NCBI GenBank assembly: GCA_945949385.1
Contig: CAMFEL010000012.1
Span: 1 to 22,861, forward strand
Direction of reading: 5' to 3'
Length of the DNA stretch: 22,861 nucleotides
DNA from: an uncultured Clostridia bacterium
GTDB taxonomy: Bacteria > Bacillota > Clostridia > Oscillospirales > CAG-272
The notes beneath the pieces were generated by a model. The model did no database searches. It was not told where the DNA came from and saw only the letters and a program-made list of their open reading frames with translations. The translations under genes were made by a program, and so were the position numbers. The stretch's first letter is position 1. Each line of letters begins with the position of its first letter. Of this stretch, positions 13,580 to 22,484 are shown piece by piece.

Positions 13580-16500
13580 TTATACGCCGGTTTGCTTTAC
13601 GACCACGGAGCCGTCGCCCAGTATTTCTTTAAGCTCCCCTACGGTAAAATCGTCGACTCTTGCGCCGAAGCCGGTCATTGAAGAAGCTTTTTTTGTTTCG
13701 TTGTCGTATACCGTGACGGGCACCTGACCTTTGAATATGCTTATAAAGGCTGTTGCGCGGCTCAGCTCCGGAGAATCCATTGAGGGCACCCGCAGATACA
13801 GGCGGAGTGTTTCCGACTGTACTTTATGTGTGTTTGGCTTGGGTTCTTTCTGTACCGGAGCGGCAGTTCTGCGCGGCGCGCTCTGTTCCGCGGGGAGCAT
13901 AGGAGCTTCCCCGTTTTTGGAAAGGCGTATACCGCCTGACATCAGAATTTTCGGCTCCTCGTCGTCCCGTACGGAAATCCTGCCGCTTATACATACTGCG
14001 GTATCGGCAGTCAGTATGTGTCCGTACTCTGACAGAACAGAGGGAAATACCAGCGCTTCCATTGTGCCGTCGGAGCCTTCAAGAGTGATAAATGCCATAG
14101 GCTCTCCGGCTCTGGTAGCTTTATTTGTACGGGCGCTTATAATGGCGCAGACACATACGCTTTGTTTATCCTTATACTGCCCCGTAGGCTCCTCCTCGGC
14201 AAAGGAAGCAAGGATTGCTCCGATGCTGTCGGCTTTTATAAGAGCGCAGTTTTCGCTGTATTCGTCAAGCATATGACCTGACAGAAACATTCCGCTGACT
14301 TCTCTCTCAAGACGGAGCTTTTCCGCAACGGAAAATTCGGGAATATCGGGAAACTGCGTTTTCGGCGGAGCAATATCAGATGCAGCGGAAAATATATCAA
14401 GCTGTCCTTCGAGATCATTGGAAGCGTCGCGCTCCATAATTTTCTCGTATACCGCGAGCATACGGGAACGGTATGTGCCCAAGCTGTCAAGAGCGCCTGC
14501 CTTTATCAGGGCTTCAAGCTGACGCTTGTTCATTCCCAGTGCTCTCATACGGTTAATAAAATCGTCGAAATCCGAAAACTTGCCGTTTTTCTCGCGCTCG
14601 TTTACAACAGTATCCGTAAAGGCCGTACCGAGGTTTTTTATGGCTCCGAGACCGAACAGAATCACACCGTCTTCTGCGCAGAACTGGGTTTTAGAGCGGT
14701 TTACATCAGGTGCTATTACCGCAATGCCGTGCTTTCTGCACTCTCCCAGATACTCGTATATCTTCTGCGGATTTCCGAGAACGGAGGTAATAAGGGCGCA
14801 GTTATATTCAAGCAGATAATGGGTTTTCAGATACGCAGTACGGTATGAGGTGAGTGCGTATGCGGCGGCGTGACTTTTATTGAAAGCGTAATCCGCGAAG
14901 TCTGCTATATCATCGAACAGCTTCGTGGCGTTATTCTCATCTATACCGTGCTCTCCCGCGCCTTTGATAAAGGCTTCTTTCTCACGAAGGAGCTCGTCCG
15001 CGTGCTTTTTGGAGATAGCGCGGCGTACTACATCGGCGTGACCGAGTGAATATCCGGCGATGTCACGGAATATCTGCATGACCTGCTCCTGATACACAAT
15101 GCAGCCGTAAGTGGAATCAAGAATGGGAGCAAGGAGCGGGCTGACGTAAGGCTCTCTATTGCCGCCGTGACGGGCCTCTATATATTTGGGAATAGAGCTC
15201 ATAGGACCCGGGCGGAACAAGGCTATTGCCGCGATAATATCGTCGAAATGCTCGGGACGAAGCTGGGTAAGCATCTGCTTCATACCCGCAGATTCAAGCT
15301 GAAATACTCCGTCTGTGTTTCCCTTGGAAATAAGAGCGTAGGTAGCGCTGTCGTCCATGGGAATATGTTTTACCGAAAAATCGGGATGAGACAGCCGTAT
15401 CTGCTTTTCGGCGTTGTCTATTATTGTCAGGTATCTCAGAGCGAGAAAATCGAATTTGAGAAGTCCCAGCTCCGCCACGGTATTCATATCATACTGGGTG
15501 ACGGCAACTCCGTTATTAACGGATACGGGCACATACTCGCACACGGGAAGCTCAGTTATGACAACGCCTGCCGCGTGGGTGGAGGCATGTCTGGGCATAC
15601 CCTCAAGTCTGCGGCTTGTATCAATAAGTGTGCGCACATCCGGGTCGCTGTCATACATTTCCCGAAGTTCTTTGCCCTTCAGCGCAGCATCAAGGGTTAT
15701 ATTGAGATCCTGTGGAATAAGTTTTGCGACAGAATCGACCTGAGCATATGGCATACCCAATGCTCTGCCCACATCCCGGACGGCGGCTCGCGCCGCCATT
15801 GTACCGAAAGTGATTATCTGTGCGGTACGCTCCGCGCCGTATTTATCCCTGACATACTGTATTGCCTCGTCGCGTCGGTTATAGCAGAAGTCTATGTCAA
15901 AGTCCGGCATACTTACGCGCTCGGGATTGAGAAAACGCTCAAACAGCAAATCATAGCGTATGGGGTCAATATCCGTAATACCTATAAGGTACGCCACAAG
16001 GCTTCCCGCGCCGCTGCCTCGTCCGGGTCCTACGGGAATGCCGGCACTGCGGGAATAATTTACAAAATCCCATACAATGAGAAAATACCTGCTGTACCCC
16101 ATTTTATCTATAACGGAAAGCTCGTAGTCCATGCGCTTCCGGTATTCTTCAACAGGGTGATTTTCCGTGCAGAGCTCGCCGTTATTCCGGTGCGAGGAAA
16201 GTCCCGCGTCGGTAAGCTCTTTTAAGTACTGCGCAGGTGTTTTTCCGTCGGGACATTGATAATCCGGCAGACAGGTTTGACCGAAGGTAAAGTCAAAATT
16301 GCATTTTTCGGCAATTTTCGCGGTGTTTTCAATTGCTTCGGGATGTTCGGCAAACAGCCGTTCCATTTCCCATGTTTCTTTATAGTAAAATTCGTCAGTT
16401 TCAAAGCCGAAGGGTCTGCCGTCTTTTATACATGAGGCCGTTTGGATGCACATAAGTATTGCCTGCGCCTCGCTGTCGGCGCGCTTCAGGTAGTGGACAT

Positions 16501-17113
16501 CGTTTGTGGCAACAAGGGGTATATTCAGCCGCTCCGACATTTCATAAAGGGCACTGTTTACCGTTTTCTGCTCGGGGATACCGTGATCCTGCACCTCAAG
16601 ATAGAAATCATCGCCGAAAAGCTCCTTCATTTCAAGAGCGTATTTCTCCGCTCCCTCATAATCGCCGGAGGTTATATGCTTAGGGATGCGTCCGCCCAAA
16701 CAGGCAGACAGCGCTATAAGCCCCTCGCGATGCTCGCGAAGCAGAGACATATCTATTCTGGGCTTTGAATAAAAGCCGCTTAGAAACGCCTCCGACACCA
16801 TATATATAAGGTTTTTATATCCCGTTTCGTCCTTGCATAGCAGTACAAGATGATCCGAGGAGCCTGTCGCCGTGGTCTCTCTGTCATGCCGCGAACCCGG
16901 TGCGACATAGACCTCGCAGCCGATTATAGGCTTAATGCCCTCCTTTTTGCATGCTTTATAAAACGCCACGGCACCGTACATAACTCCGTGGTCCGTAAGG
17001 GCGCAGGCAGTATGTCCCGCGCGCTTTGCGGCGGCGGGTATCTCCGAAATACGGCAGGCGCCGTCAAGCAGGCTGTATTCGCTGTGCAGGTGAAGATGTA
17101 CGAAATCCGACAC
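13580..17113 (-). CDS. dnaE: DNA polymerase III subunit alpha (DnaE)
   Basis: An 1177-residue replicative polymerase of the usual DnaE length. The N-terminal PHP domain (about 1-280) keeps metal-ligand-type residues (HLHLHSEYSLLDG with His6, 8 and 10, LTDHGV at 40-44). The polymerase core has PGRGSGAGSLVAYLIGITDIDP (363-384), the catalytic pair Asp404/Asp406 in PDFDIDF and the third Asp555 in LKFDFLALR, at the same spacing as the Escherichia coli enzyme. The helix-hairpin-helix region is around 795-850 and the OB-fold around 985-1080 (ISARTNKATRAGEPMAFITLEG). The start is GTG at 17113, with AAGGAG 8 nt upstream. It follows whiA by 65 nt, a pairing common in Clostridia. Gram-positive bacteria usually also have PolC, which is not in this window. 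Confidence 0.97.
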   Translation of the reverse strand: MSDFVHLHLHSEYSLLDGACRISEIPAAAKRAGHTACALTDHGVMYGAVAFYKACKKEGIKPIIGCEVYVAPGSRHDRETTATGSSDHLVLLCKDETGYKNLIYMVSEAFLSGFYSKPRIDMSLLREHREGLIALSACLGGRIPKHITSGDYEGAEKYALEMKELFGDDFYLEVQDHGIPEQKTVNSALYEMSERLNIPLVATNDVHYLKRADSEAQAILMCIQTASCIKDGRPFGFETDEFYYKETWEMERLFAEHPEAIENTAKIAEKCNFDFTFGQTCLPDYQCPDGKTPAQYLKELTDAGLSSHRNNGELCTENHPVEEYRKRMDYELSVIDKMGYSRYFLIVWDFVNYSRSAGIPVGPGRGSGAGSLVAYLIGITDIDPIRYDLLFERFLNPERVSMPDFDIDFCYNRRDEAIQYVRDKYGAERTAQIITFGTMAARAAVRDVGRALGMPYAQVDSVAKLIPQDLNITLDAALKGKELREMYDSDPDVRTLIDTSRRLEGMPRHASTHAAGVVITELPVCEYVPVSVNNGVAVTQYDMNTVAELGLLKFDFLALRYLTIIDNAEKQIRLSHPDFSVKHIPMDDSATYALISKGNTDGVFQLESAGMKQMLTQLRPEHFDDIIAAIALFRPGPMSSIPKYIEARHGGNREPYVSPLLAPILDSTYGCIVYQEQVMQIFRDIAGYSLGHADVVRRAISKKHADELLREKEAFIKGAGEHGIDENNATKLFDDIADFADYAFNKSHAAAYALTSYRTAYLKTHYLLEYNCALITSVLGNPQKIYEYLGECRKHGIAVIAPDVNRSKTQFCAEDGVILFGLGAIKNLGTAFTDTVVNEREKNGKFSDFDDFINRMRALGMNKRQLEALIKAGALDSLGTYRSRMLAVYEKIMERDASNDLEGQLDIFSAASDIAPPKTQFPDIPEFSVAEKLRLEREVSGMFLSGHMLDEYSENCALIKADSIGAILASFAEEEPTGQYKDKQSVCVCAIISARTNKATRAGEPMAFITLEGSDGTMEALVFPSVLSEYGHILTADTAVCISGRISVRDDEEPKILMSGGIRLSKNGEAPMLPAEQSAPRRTAAPVQKEPKPNTHKVQSETLRLYLRVPSMDSPELSRATAFISIFKGQVPVTVYDNETKKASSMTGFGARVDDFTVGELKEILGDGSVVVKQTGV

Positions 17114-17178
17114 TTGGGCGCTCCTTTCGTTTCCTTTTTGATTTCCGCGGTTTCGGATGCTTTGTAATTTTTTGATTG

Positions 17179-17916
17179 TCAGCTTTTGTTTTCCCGTTCT
17201 TCTATCTCGTGTGCAAACTCGGCGATTTTATCAAGTCGGTGCTTTACACCGGATTTTGTCATGGGAACACTGTGCATGAGGGCAAGCTCGGAAAGTGTTG
17301 CCTGATCGTTCTCAGCGCGCAGACGTGCCGTTTCTTTCAGATCTGCGGGAAGAGCGGTAATTGCCCCGTTGTCATACAGATGCTGAATTATTTCAGTTAT
17401 ATGTTTTGAAGCAGACAGGGACTTTTTGATATTTGCCATATCGCAGTTGAGCTGTCTGTTGGTGTCCTCACGAAGTTCCTTTACAATTTTGGAATTTATC
17501 AGCTCAAATGCGGCTTTATTTGCGCCGACAAGGGCGAAAAATTCTTCGATTTTTCCGCTGTCCTTTATATACAACAGATATCTTCCCTTTCGGCTTCCCC
17601 GGCTCATAACAAAGCCGTGACCGTCAATTATATCTCCCGCCGCATCTCTTATATCCTCTGTGGGAAAGGACAGTTCAAGATGGTAGCGCTTTGCAGGGTC
17701 GGTGACGCTGCCGTACACTATGAAAATGCCTTTCAGAAATGCAGAAAAGCAATTGGAACATCTGAAATGGTCGGGAGACGCCGAAATTTTTTCTGCTGTA
17801 TCTTCCCCGCCGTTTTCAAGAGAAAGCATATCGGACAGCATTCTGCGACAGCAGTTTTTCTTTTCCGTATCTGCCATAAGGGCATTTTTGGTATTTTTTG
17901 AATATGAAGTATTCAT
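17179..17916 (-). CDS. whiA: WhiA-family DNA-binding regulator, compact form
   Basis: A 245-residue protein matching WhiA: the N-terminal SYSKNTKNALMADTEKKNCC resembles the SFASETKKEL...CC start of B. subtilis WhiA. It then passes quickly to FSAFLKGIFIVYGSVTDPAKRYHLEL (57-82, usual FLRGAFLAGGSVNDP), YLLYIKDSGKIEEFFALVGA (113-132), IVKELREDTNRQLNCDMANIKK (144-165) and the C-terminal HTH (about 188-232, MTKSGVKHRLDKI). Usual length is about 310-330. The missing roughly 70 residues are the first half of the degenerate LAGLIDADG-like domain. Cys22, 23, 53 and 56 end up close together. WhiA affects division and sporulation or development. The start is 12 nt after murB, with no Shine-Dalgarno, so translational coupling is likely. 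The complete frame and normal C terminus argue against a recent pseudogene. Confidence 0.85.
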   Translation of the reverse strand: MNTSYSKNTKNALMADTEKKNCCRRMLSDMLSLENGGEDTAEKISASPDHFRCSNCFSAFLKGIFIVYGSVTDPAKRYHLELSFPTEDIRDAAGDIIDGHGFVMSRGSRKGRYLLYIKDSGKIEEFFALVGANKAAFELINSKIVKELREDTNRQLNCDMANIKKSLSASKHITEIIQHLYDNGAITALPADLKETARLRAENDQATLSELALMHSVPMTKSGVKHRLDKIAEFAHEIEERENKS

Positions 17917-17928
17917 TTTATTTAATTT

Positions 17929-18840
17929 TTACTTGATATGAATGACCTCGCACTGAAGGTCAAGTCCGTAGCCGTCGCGTACTTTTTCTTTTATTATGTC
18001 AATAAGCTTCAGCACATCGGCGCTTGTGGCACCACCGCGGTTTATGATAAATCCCGCGTGCTTTTCGGACACCTGAGCCCCGCCGACCGTAAAGCCTTTG
18101 AGCCCCAGTTCTTCTATCATCTGTCCCGTAAAATGCCCCTGGCAACGCTTGAAAACGCTGCCTGCGGAGGGGTATTCAAGAGGCTGTTTTGCTTTGCGGC
18201 TTTCCATATAGCCGTCCATTTTTTGTTTTATTTCATTTTTATCTGCGCTTTCAAGTCTGAAGCGCGCGGACAGGATTACTCTCTCGGGATGATCTCTGTA
18301 TATGCTTTCTCGGTAGCCGTAGTTATGTTCGGCGTTATTTATTGTATGAATTTTGCCGTCGTTCGGGCCATAATATGTGCTTTCAAGAAGCACCTGTGAC
18401 ACTTCCCCGCCGTAAGCACCGGCGTTCATAAACACCGCGCCTCCCACTGCACCCGGTATGCCGTAAGCAAACTCAAGTCCTGAAAGGCTGTTATCACGTG
18501 CAATCACTGCAATCTGAGTAAATGACGCACCGCATCCGCAGGTAATGTCGTTTCCACTTACTGTTATTTCTGTCAGCTTCTCCGTTGATATGACGGCGCC
18601 CTTATATCCGCTGTCATCGAAAAGTACATTGCTTCCTCTGCCAAGCACAATATAGGGCGTTTCCGCAATGCGGCAGGCTTCCACGGCAAGCCGCAGTTTA
18701 TCCTCCGTATCGGGCACGGCAAAAACCGATGCGGCGCCGCCTATTCTGAATGTGGTGTGGGAGCTCATTGGCTCATTTTCGGTATATTCTATTTTATGCC
18801 CGCCAAGCAGGCCGCAAAGCTGTTTTTGCCTTATCGTCAT
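17929..18840 (-). CDS. murB: UDP-N-acetylmuramate dehydrogenase (MurB)
   Basis: A 303-residue cytoplasmic flavoenzyme that reduces UDP-N-acetylglucosamine enolpyruvate to UDP-N-acetylmuramate, the second committed step of peptidoglycan synthesis. The FAD-binding domain has THTTFRIGGAA-like SSHTTFRIGGAA (26-37), VLGRGSNVLFDD (65-76) and GLEFAYGIPGAVGGAVFMNAG (121-141). Catalytic residues are present: Arg177 in YGYRES, Ser228 in YPSAGSVFKR and Glu298 in CEVIHI. The length and lack of an extra loop fit the type II MurB of Gram-positives. The start has only a weak GGCGGT-type site 8 nt upstream. It lies 14 nt after the HAD hydrolase gene and 12 nt before whiA. In many Firmicutes rapZ and yvcK separate murB and whiA; they are absent here. 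Confidence 0.96.
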   Translation of the reverse strand: MTIRQKQLCGLLGGHKIEYTENEPMSSHTTFRIGGAASVFAVPDTEDKLRLAVEACRIAETPYIVLGRGSNVLFDDSGYKGAVISTEKLTEITVSGNDITCGCGASFTQIAVIARDNSLSGLEFAYGIPGAVGGAVFMNAGAYGGEVSQVLLESTYYGPNDGKIHTINNAEHNYGYRESIYRDHPERVILSARFRLESADKNEIKQKMDGYMESRKAKQPLEYPSAGSVFKRCQGHFTGQMIEELGLKGFTVGGAQVSEKHAGFIINRGGATSADVLKLIDIIKEKVRDGYGLDLQCEVIHIK

Positions 18841-18854
18841 AGTTTGACCGCCGT

Positions 18855-19532
18855 TTATAAAATATTGTAAAGCTCTGTAAGCTCTCTGACAGTATATGTA
18901 GCCGCAGTTTGGACGTCCCTGCCGTTTGTAACGCGCACGCTGTCCATTCCTGCATTAACTGCTCCCGCTATATCTCCCGTTTCGGAATCGCCGATAACAA
19001 GATATTTCGATTTATCGCCGTCCCCGATATATTCCGTCACCTTATCAAAAAAGACGGGGGATGGCTTTGCACAGCCCATTTCCTGGGAAATGAAACTGTG
19101 AAGGACGAATTTTTCAAGGGGAGTGTTTTTCATCCTTGATTTCTGAACTTTTGTAATGCCGTTGGTGACAATATAAATCTTATATCCCATTCGGCTCAGT
19201 GTATCAAGTACCTTTTCGGCGTTTGGCATAAGCTGATACTGGTGTGCAAGATTGTCGGTATACTGTTTTGCAGTGGCGGCTCCGTATTCATTGCCGTCCA
19301 TGCCGAATTCATCGTACAGGCGCACAAAACGCTCTACTGCAAGCTTTTCCCTTGTGGTCTCGCCTCGCTCAAGCCTTTTCCACTCATTGTCGTTTATTAT
19401 ATGATAGCGGCTGTGGATCTCGTCCGAAAATCCAAGAGGCGAGGCGCTGAGGGTTTCTCTCAGCGCCTGTTTTTCCGCTGTGTCAAAGTCAAGCAGAGTA
19501 TTGTCTGCGTCAAAAAGCAGGTATTTATACAT
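18855..19532 (-). CDS. HAD-family hydrolase, YjjG-type pyrimidine nucleotidase subfamily
   Basis: A 225-residue cytoplasmic HAD phosphatase. Motif I is FDADNTLLDF with nucleophile Asp8 and acid/base Asp10, motif II is VTNG (122-125), the motif III Lys156 is in CAKPSP, and motif IV is IGDSETGDIAGA with Asp182 and Asp187. A helical C1 cap lies between about 18 and 90. The DADNTLLDF start and the overall pattern are those of the YjjG (TIGR02254-like) family, which dephosphorylates nucleoside monophosphates and helps to clear non-canonical pyrimidine nucleotides. The substrate is inferred from the subfamily only. The ATG is 1 nt after the tyrS stop codon, so the genes are co-transcribed and probably translationally coupled; the functional link to tyrS is unclear. 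Confidence 0.88.
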   Translation of the reverse strand: MYKYLLFDADNTLLDFDTAEKQALRETLSASPLGFSDEIHSRYHIINDNEWKRLERGETTREKLAVERFVRLYDEFGMDGNEYGAATAKQYTDNLAHQYQLMPNAEKVLDTLSRMGYKIYIVTNGITKVQKSRMKNTPLEKFVLHSFISQEMGCAKPSPVFFDKVTEYIGDGDKSKYLVIGDSETGDIAGAVNAGMDSVRVTNGRDVQTAATYTVRELTELYNIL

Positions 19533-19533
19533 A

Positions 19534-20760
19534 TTATTTTACTTTGAATTTATGATATGTCTTTTTGCCTTTTCTTACGATTACGCCGTCATCGGTAAAT
19601 TCGTCGCGCATAACGGCGGCGCTGAAGCCTTCTGCCTTTGCGTCTCCGACGAATACTCCGCCTCCGCTGATTATGCGCTTAGCCTCGCCCTTGGAGGGGG
19701 CAAGACCTGCTTTTACAAGCATATCTGCTACAAGGATTTTTCCGTCAACGAAATCGTCCTCGGAAAGCTCTGTGGTTGGCATATTTTCGCTGGAGCCGCC
19801 TGATACAAAGATACTGCGGGAGGCTTCTCTTGCCTTTTCCGCTTCTTCATTGCCGTGTACCATGCTGCAAAGCTCATAAGCCAGTATCTCTTTTGCTTCG
19901 TTAAGCTGAGCGCCCTCCCACTTATCCATTTCCTCTATTTGTTCAAGAGGCAGGAATGTGAGCATACGGATACATTTCAGCACATCGGAATCGGCTACAT
20001 TGCGCCAGTACTGGTAGAAATCGTAGGGTGAGGTCTTTTGGGGGTCAAGCCACACGGCGTTGCCTGCGGTCTTACCCATCTTTTTGCCCTGAGAATCGGT
20101 GAGAAGCGTTATGGTCATGGCGTGAGCGTCTTTGCCCAGCTTCTTTCTTATAAGCTCCGTACCGCCCAGCATATTGCTCCACTGGTCGTCGCCGCCGAAC
20201 TGCATATTGCAGCCGTATTCCTTATACATGTGGTAAAAGTCATAGGACTGCATTATCATATAGTTGAATTCAAGGAAGCTGAGTCCCTTTTCCATGCGCT
20301 GCTTATAGCACTCGGCGCGGAGCATATTGTTTACGGAGAAGCAAGCACCGACTTCGCGCAGAAGCTCCACATAGTTAAGCTTTAAGAGCCAGTCGGCATT
20401 GTTTACCATCATTGCCTTGCCCTCGCCGAATTCGATAAAGCTTTCCATCTGGCGGCGGAAGCATTCGGCGTTATGTTCGATATCTTCTTTTGTCAGCATT
20501 TTGCGCATATCGGTTCTGCCCGAGGGGTCGCCTATCATGGTGGTGCCGCCGCCTATAAGGGCGATAGGTCTGTTGCCCGCCATCTGCAGGCGCTTCATAA
20601 GGGTAAGCGCCATAAAATGTCCCGCCGTCAGGCTGTCTGCGGTGCAGTCAAAGCCTATATAAAAGGTCGCTTTGCCCTCGTTGATCATGGTGCTGATCTG
20701 CTCCTCGTCGGTTACCTGCGCTATGAGCCCGCGGGCTTTAAGTTCGTCATAAAGTTTCAT
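19534..20760 (-). CDS. tyrS: Tyrosine--tRNA ligase (TyrS)
   Basis: A 408-residue class I aminoacyl-tRNA synthetase, full length, acting in the cytoplasm. The catalytic Rossmann domain has the FDCTADSLTAGHF block (37-49) with the HIGH-like TAGH. IGGGTTMIGDPSGRTDMR (69-86) is next, then the tyrosine-binding region YMIMQSYDFYHMY (167-179) with FGGDDQWSNMLGG (188-200), and the KMSKS loop as KKMGKT (226-231). The C-terminal S4 RNA-binding domain (about 345-408) has LVKAGLAPSKGEAKRIISGGGV. The ATG at 20760 aligns with the family N terminus. Its only good Shine-Dalgarno is unusually far upstream (see the 20761-20790 entry). I see no T-box leader, and the gene lies 45 nt after recN, so it seems to be transcribed from upstream. 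Confidence 0.97.
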   Translation of the reverse strand: MKLYDELKARGLIAQVTDEEQISTMINEGKATFYIGFDCTADSLTAGHFMALTLMKRLQMAGNRPIALIGGGTTMIGDPSGRTDMRKMLTKEDIEHNAECFRRQMESFIEFGEGKAMMVNNADWLLKLNYVELLREVGACFSVNNMLRAECYKQRMEKGLSFLEFNYMIMQSYDFYHMYKEYGCNMQFGGDDQWSNMLGGTELIRKKLGKDAHAMTITLLTDSQGKKMGKTAGNAVWLDPQKTSPYDFYQYWRNVADSDVLKCIRMLTFLPLEQIEEMDKWEGAQLNEAKEILAYELCSMVHGNEEAEKAREASRSIFVSGGSSENMPTTELSEDDFVDGKILVADMLVKAGLAPSKGEAKRIISGGGVFVGDAKAEGFSAAVMRDEFTDDGVIVRKGKKTYHKFKVK

Positions 20761-20790
20761 TGGAATATTGGCGGCTTTGCCGCACTCCTT
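20761..20790 (-). promoter_or_regulatory. tyrS translation initiation region with a hairpin between Shine-Dalgarno and AUG
   Basis: On the - strand AAGGAG (20790-20785) is about 24 nt from the ATG, far beyond the usual 5-10. Between them is a perfect GCGGC-AAA-GCCGC hairpin (20783-20771). If folded, it would shorten the effective gap to about 11 nt. No other Shine-Dalgarno and no in-frame ATG, GTG or TTG lies nearer. Similar hairpin bypass is known in phage T4 mRNAs. Confidence 0.5.
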
Positions 20791-20805
20791 TCGGATATGG
20801 ATATA

Positions 20806-22470
20806 TTATTTTTTGTTCTTTTCAAGCATTTCAAGTGCGGCTTTGCGCTGTTTTTCGGTGATATTTATACCGCCGATAATCCTCGCAAGCTCCTCGGCAC
20901 GCTCGCCGCCGCATATTTCGCGGACATGGCTTTCGCTCCTGCCGTCAACCTCTTGCTTTTCAATAAGGATATGATGGTCAGCACATGACGCCACCTGAGC
21001 GGAGTGGGTAATGCATATTACCTGCGCTCCTTTAGCAAGCTCGGACAGCTTTATGCCTATGCGCTCTCCCGTGCCGCCAGAAACACCTGTATCTATTTCA
21101 TCAAAAACAACACATTCTGCGCCGGCTTTTTTCGCTTCGGCACATTTCAGGGCAAGCATAATGCGCGACATTTCGCCGCCGGATGCTATTTTGGAGACAG
21201 ACTGCGGCTCCTCGCCCGGGTTGGTAACAACTGTGAAGTCTACACTGTCCGCAGCGCGTGCGTTAAAGGGTTCGTCGCCGCCTGTTCCGTGTACCTCGAC
21301 ATAAAAACGTACCTTTGGCATATCAAGGAAGGAAAGGGTCTCCATTACCTCGGCGCCCAGCCGTTTTGCGGCTTCACGCCGCTTTTCGTTAAGCTTTGCG
21401 GACGCTTCTTTGGCTTCGGCAAATATTTTTTTATACTCGCCCTCAAGCTCCTCGATATGCTCGTCGCCGCATTCAAGTGCGTGAAGCTTTTTTGCGGCAT
21501 CCTGCCGGTATTCCATAACAGAAGCAAGATCTCCGCCGTACTTCTTTTTCAGCCTTGAAAAGGCCGCGAGACGGCTTTCGATAATGTCAAGCTGTCTGTC
21601 GGGATCGGCGCAGTCTTCGCTTTCTGTAAGGTCTGCTGCCTGCTCAGCTATATCGATTATTTCGATTCGGTAGCTTTCAAGCCTGTCCGCCATTTCCTCG
21701 GCGCCCTCCATTACATCGGAAAGCTGTCTGAGGGAGGCTGCCGCACGCTCTATGAGGTATGCGGCGCTTGCTCCCTTTTCACTGGGTGCAAGAGCGCGGC
21801 GCACAAGATTTGCGTTCTTTGTGACCTGCTCTATGCTTTTCAGCTTTTTGCGCCGCTTTTCAAGCTTTTCTTCCTCGTCGGGGTCCGTTATGCGCGCCTT
21901 ATCTATTTCGGAAAGCTGATACCGCAAAACATCGACCATCATGGTGCGGTCGGAAAGAGATGCTTTAAGCTGCTCTATTTCTTCTTTCTTATCGGAGAGT
22001 CTGCGGTATATTTCGCCGAACTGTGCCGCCTCGTCTTCAATGCCTGCATAACGGTCAAGCAGCAGTATATGTCTGCTTTTATCGTACAGGGAGGCTGTCT
22101 CCGTCTGTGAGTGCATTGACAAAAGAGAGGCGCAGCAATCCCTGAGAGCGGAAAGCGGAACGCTTTTTCCGTTTATCGCGGCCGTACTTTTTCCGTCTGC
22201 GGTTATTCTGCGGCTCATACAGGCTTCGCCGTTTTCGTCAAAAACGCCCTGCTCCGCCTCCCCGCTGAATATAGCGGTCACGGTTGCGCTGTTCTCGCCG
22301 CTGCGCACCAGCTCCCGTCTTGCTTTCGCGCCGAGCAGAAGTCCTATGCTTTCGGCAATTACGGTTTTGCCCGCGCCCGTTTTACCTGTAAGAACCGTAA
22401 AGCCGCTGTCAAGCTCAATACTGATGTTCTTGGCGACGGCTATATTTTCAATGGTAAGAGCTTTGAGCAT
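20806..22470 (-). CDS. recN: DNA repair protein RecN
   Basis: A 554-residue SMC-like ATPase that acts early in double-strand-break repair. The N terminus MLKALTIENIAVAKNISIEL leads into the Walker A motif GKTGAGKT (29-36; the usual form is GETGAGKS). Two long coiled-coil arms span about 150-370. The ABC signature SGGEMSRIMLALK and the Walker B VVFDEIDTGVSGGTGERIG follow, and then ITHSAQVASCADHH. The length is typical (550-570). AGGGG about 10 nt upstream serves the ATG. It follows argR by 14 nt, an arrangement common in Firmicutes, which probably reflects conserved co-transcription rather than a shared pathway. Confidence 0.96.
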   Translation of the reverse strand: MLKALTIENIAVAKNISIELDSGFTVLTGKTGAGKTVIAESIGLLLGAKARRELVRSGENSATVTAIFSGEAEQGVFDENGEACMSRRITADGKSTAAINGKSVPLSALRDCCASLLSMHSQTETASLYDKSRHILLLDRYAGIEDEAAQFGEIYRRLSDKKEEIEQLKASLSDRTMMVDVLRYQLSEIDKARITDPDEEEKLEKRRKKLKSIEQVTKNANLVRRALAPSEKGASAAYLIERAAASLRQLSDVMEGAEEMADRLESYRIEIIDIAEQAADLTESEDCADPDRQLDIIESRLAAFSRLKKKYGGDLASVMEYRQDAAKKLHALECGDEHIEELEGEYKKIFAEAKEASAKLNEKRREAAKRLGAEVMETLSFLDMPKVRFYVEVHGTGGDEPFNARAADSVDFTVVTNPGEEPQSVSKIASGGEMSRIMLALKCAEAKKAGAECVVFDEIDTGVSGGTGERIGIKLSELAKGAQVICITHSAQVASCADHHILIEKQEVDGRSESHVREICGGERAEELARIIGGINITEKQRKAALEMLEKNKK

Positions 22471-22484
22471 TTTTTATAAACCCC

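Noticed and set aside
15167..16225. Long open frame on the + strand (352 codons) opposite dnaE
   Set aside because: It lies wholly antisense to the conserved polymerase core, its translation resembles no family, and it has no ribosome binding site; it is a by-product of dnaE codon use.
20761..20805. T-box riboswitch in front of tyrS
   Set aside because: Only 45 nt separate recN and tyrS, far too short for a T-box leader, and no T-box consensus or terminator is present.
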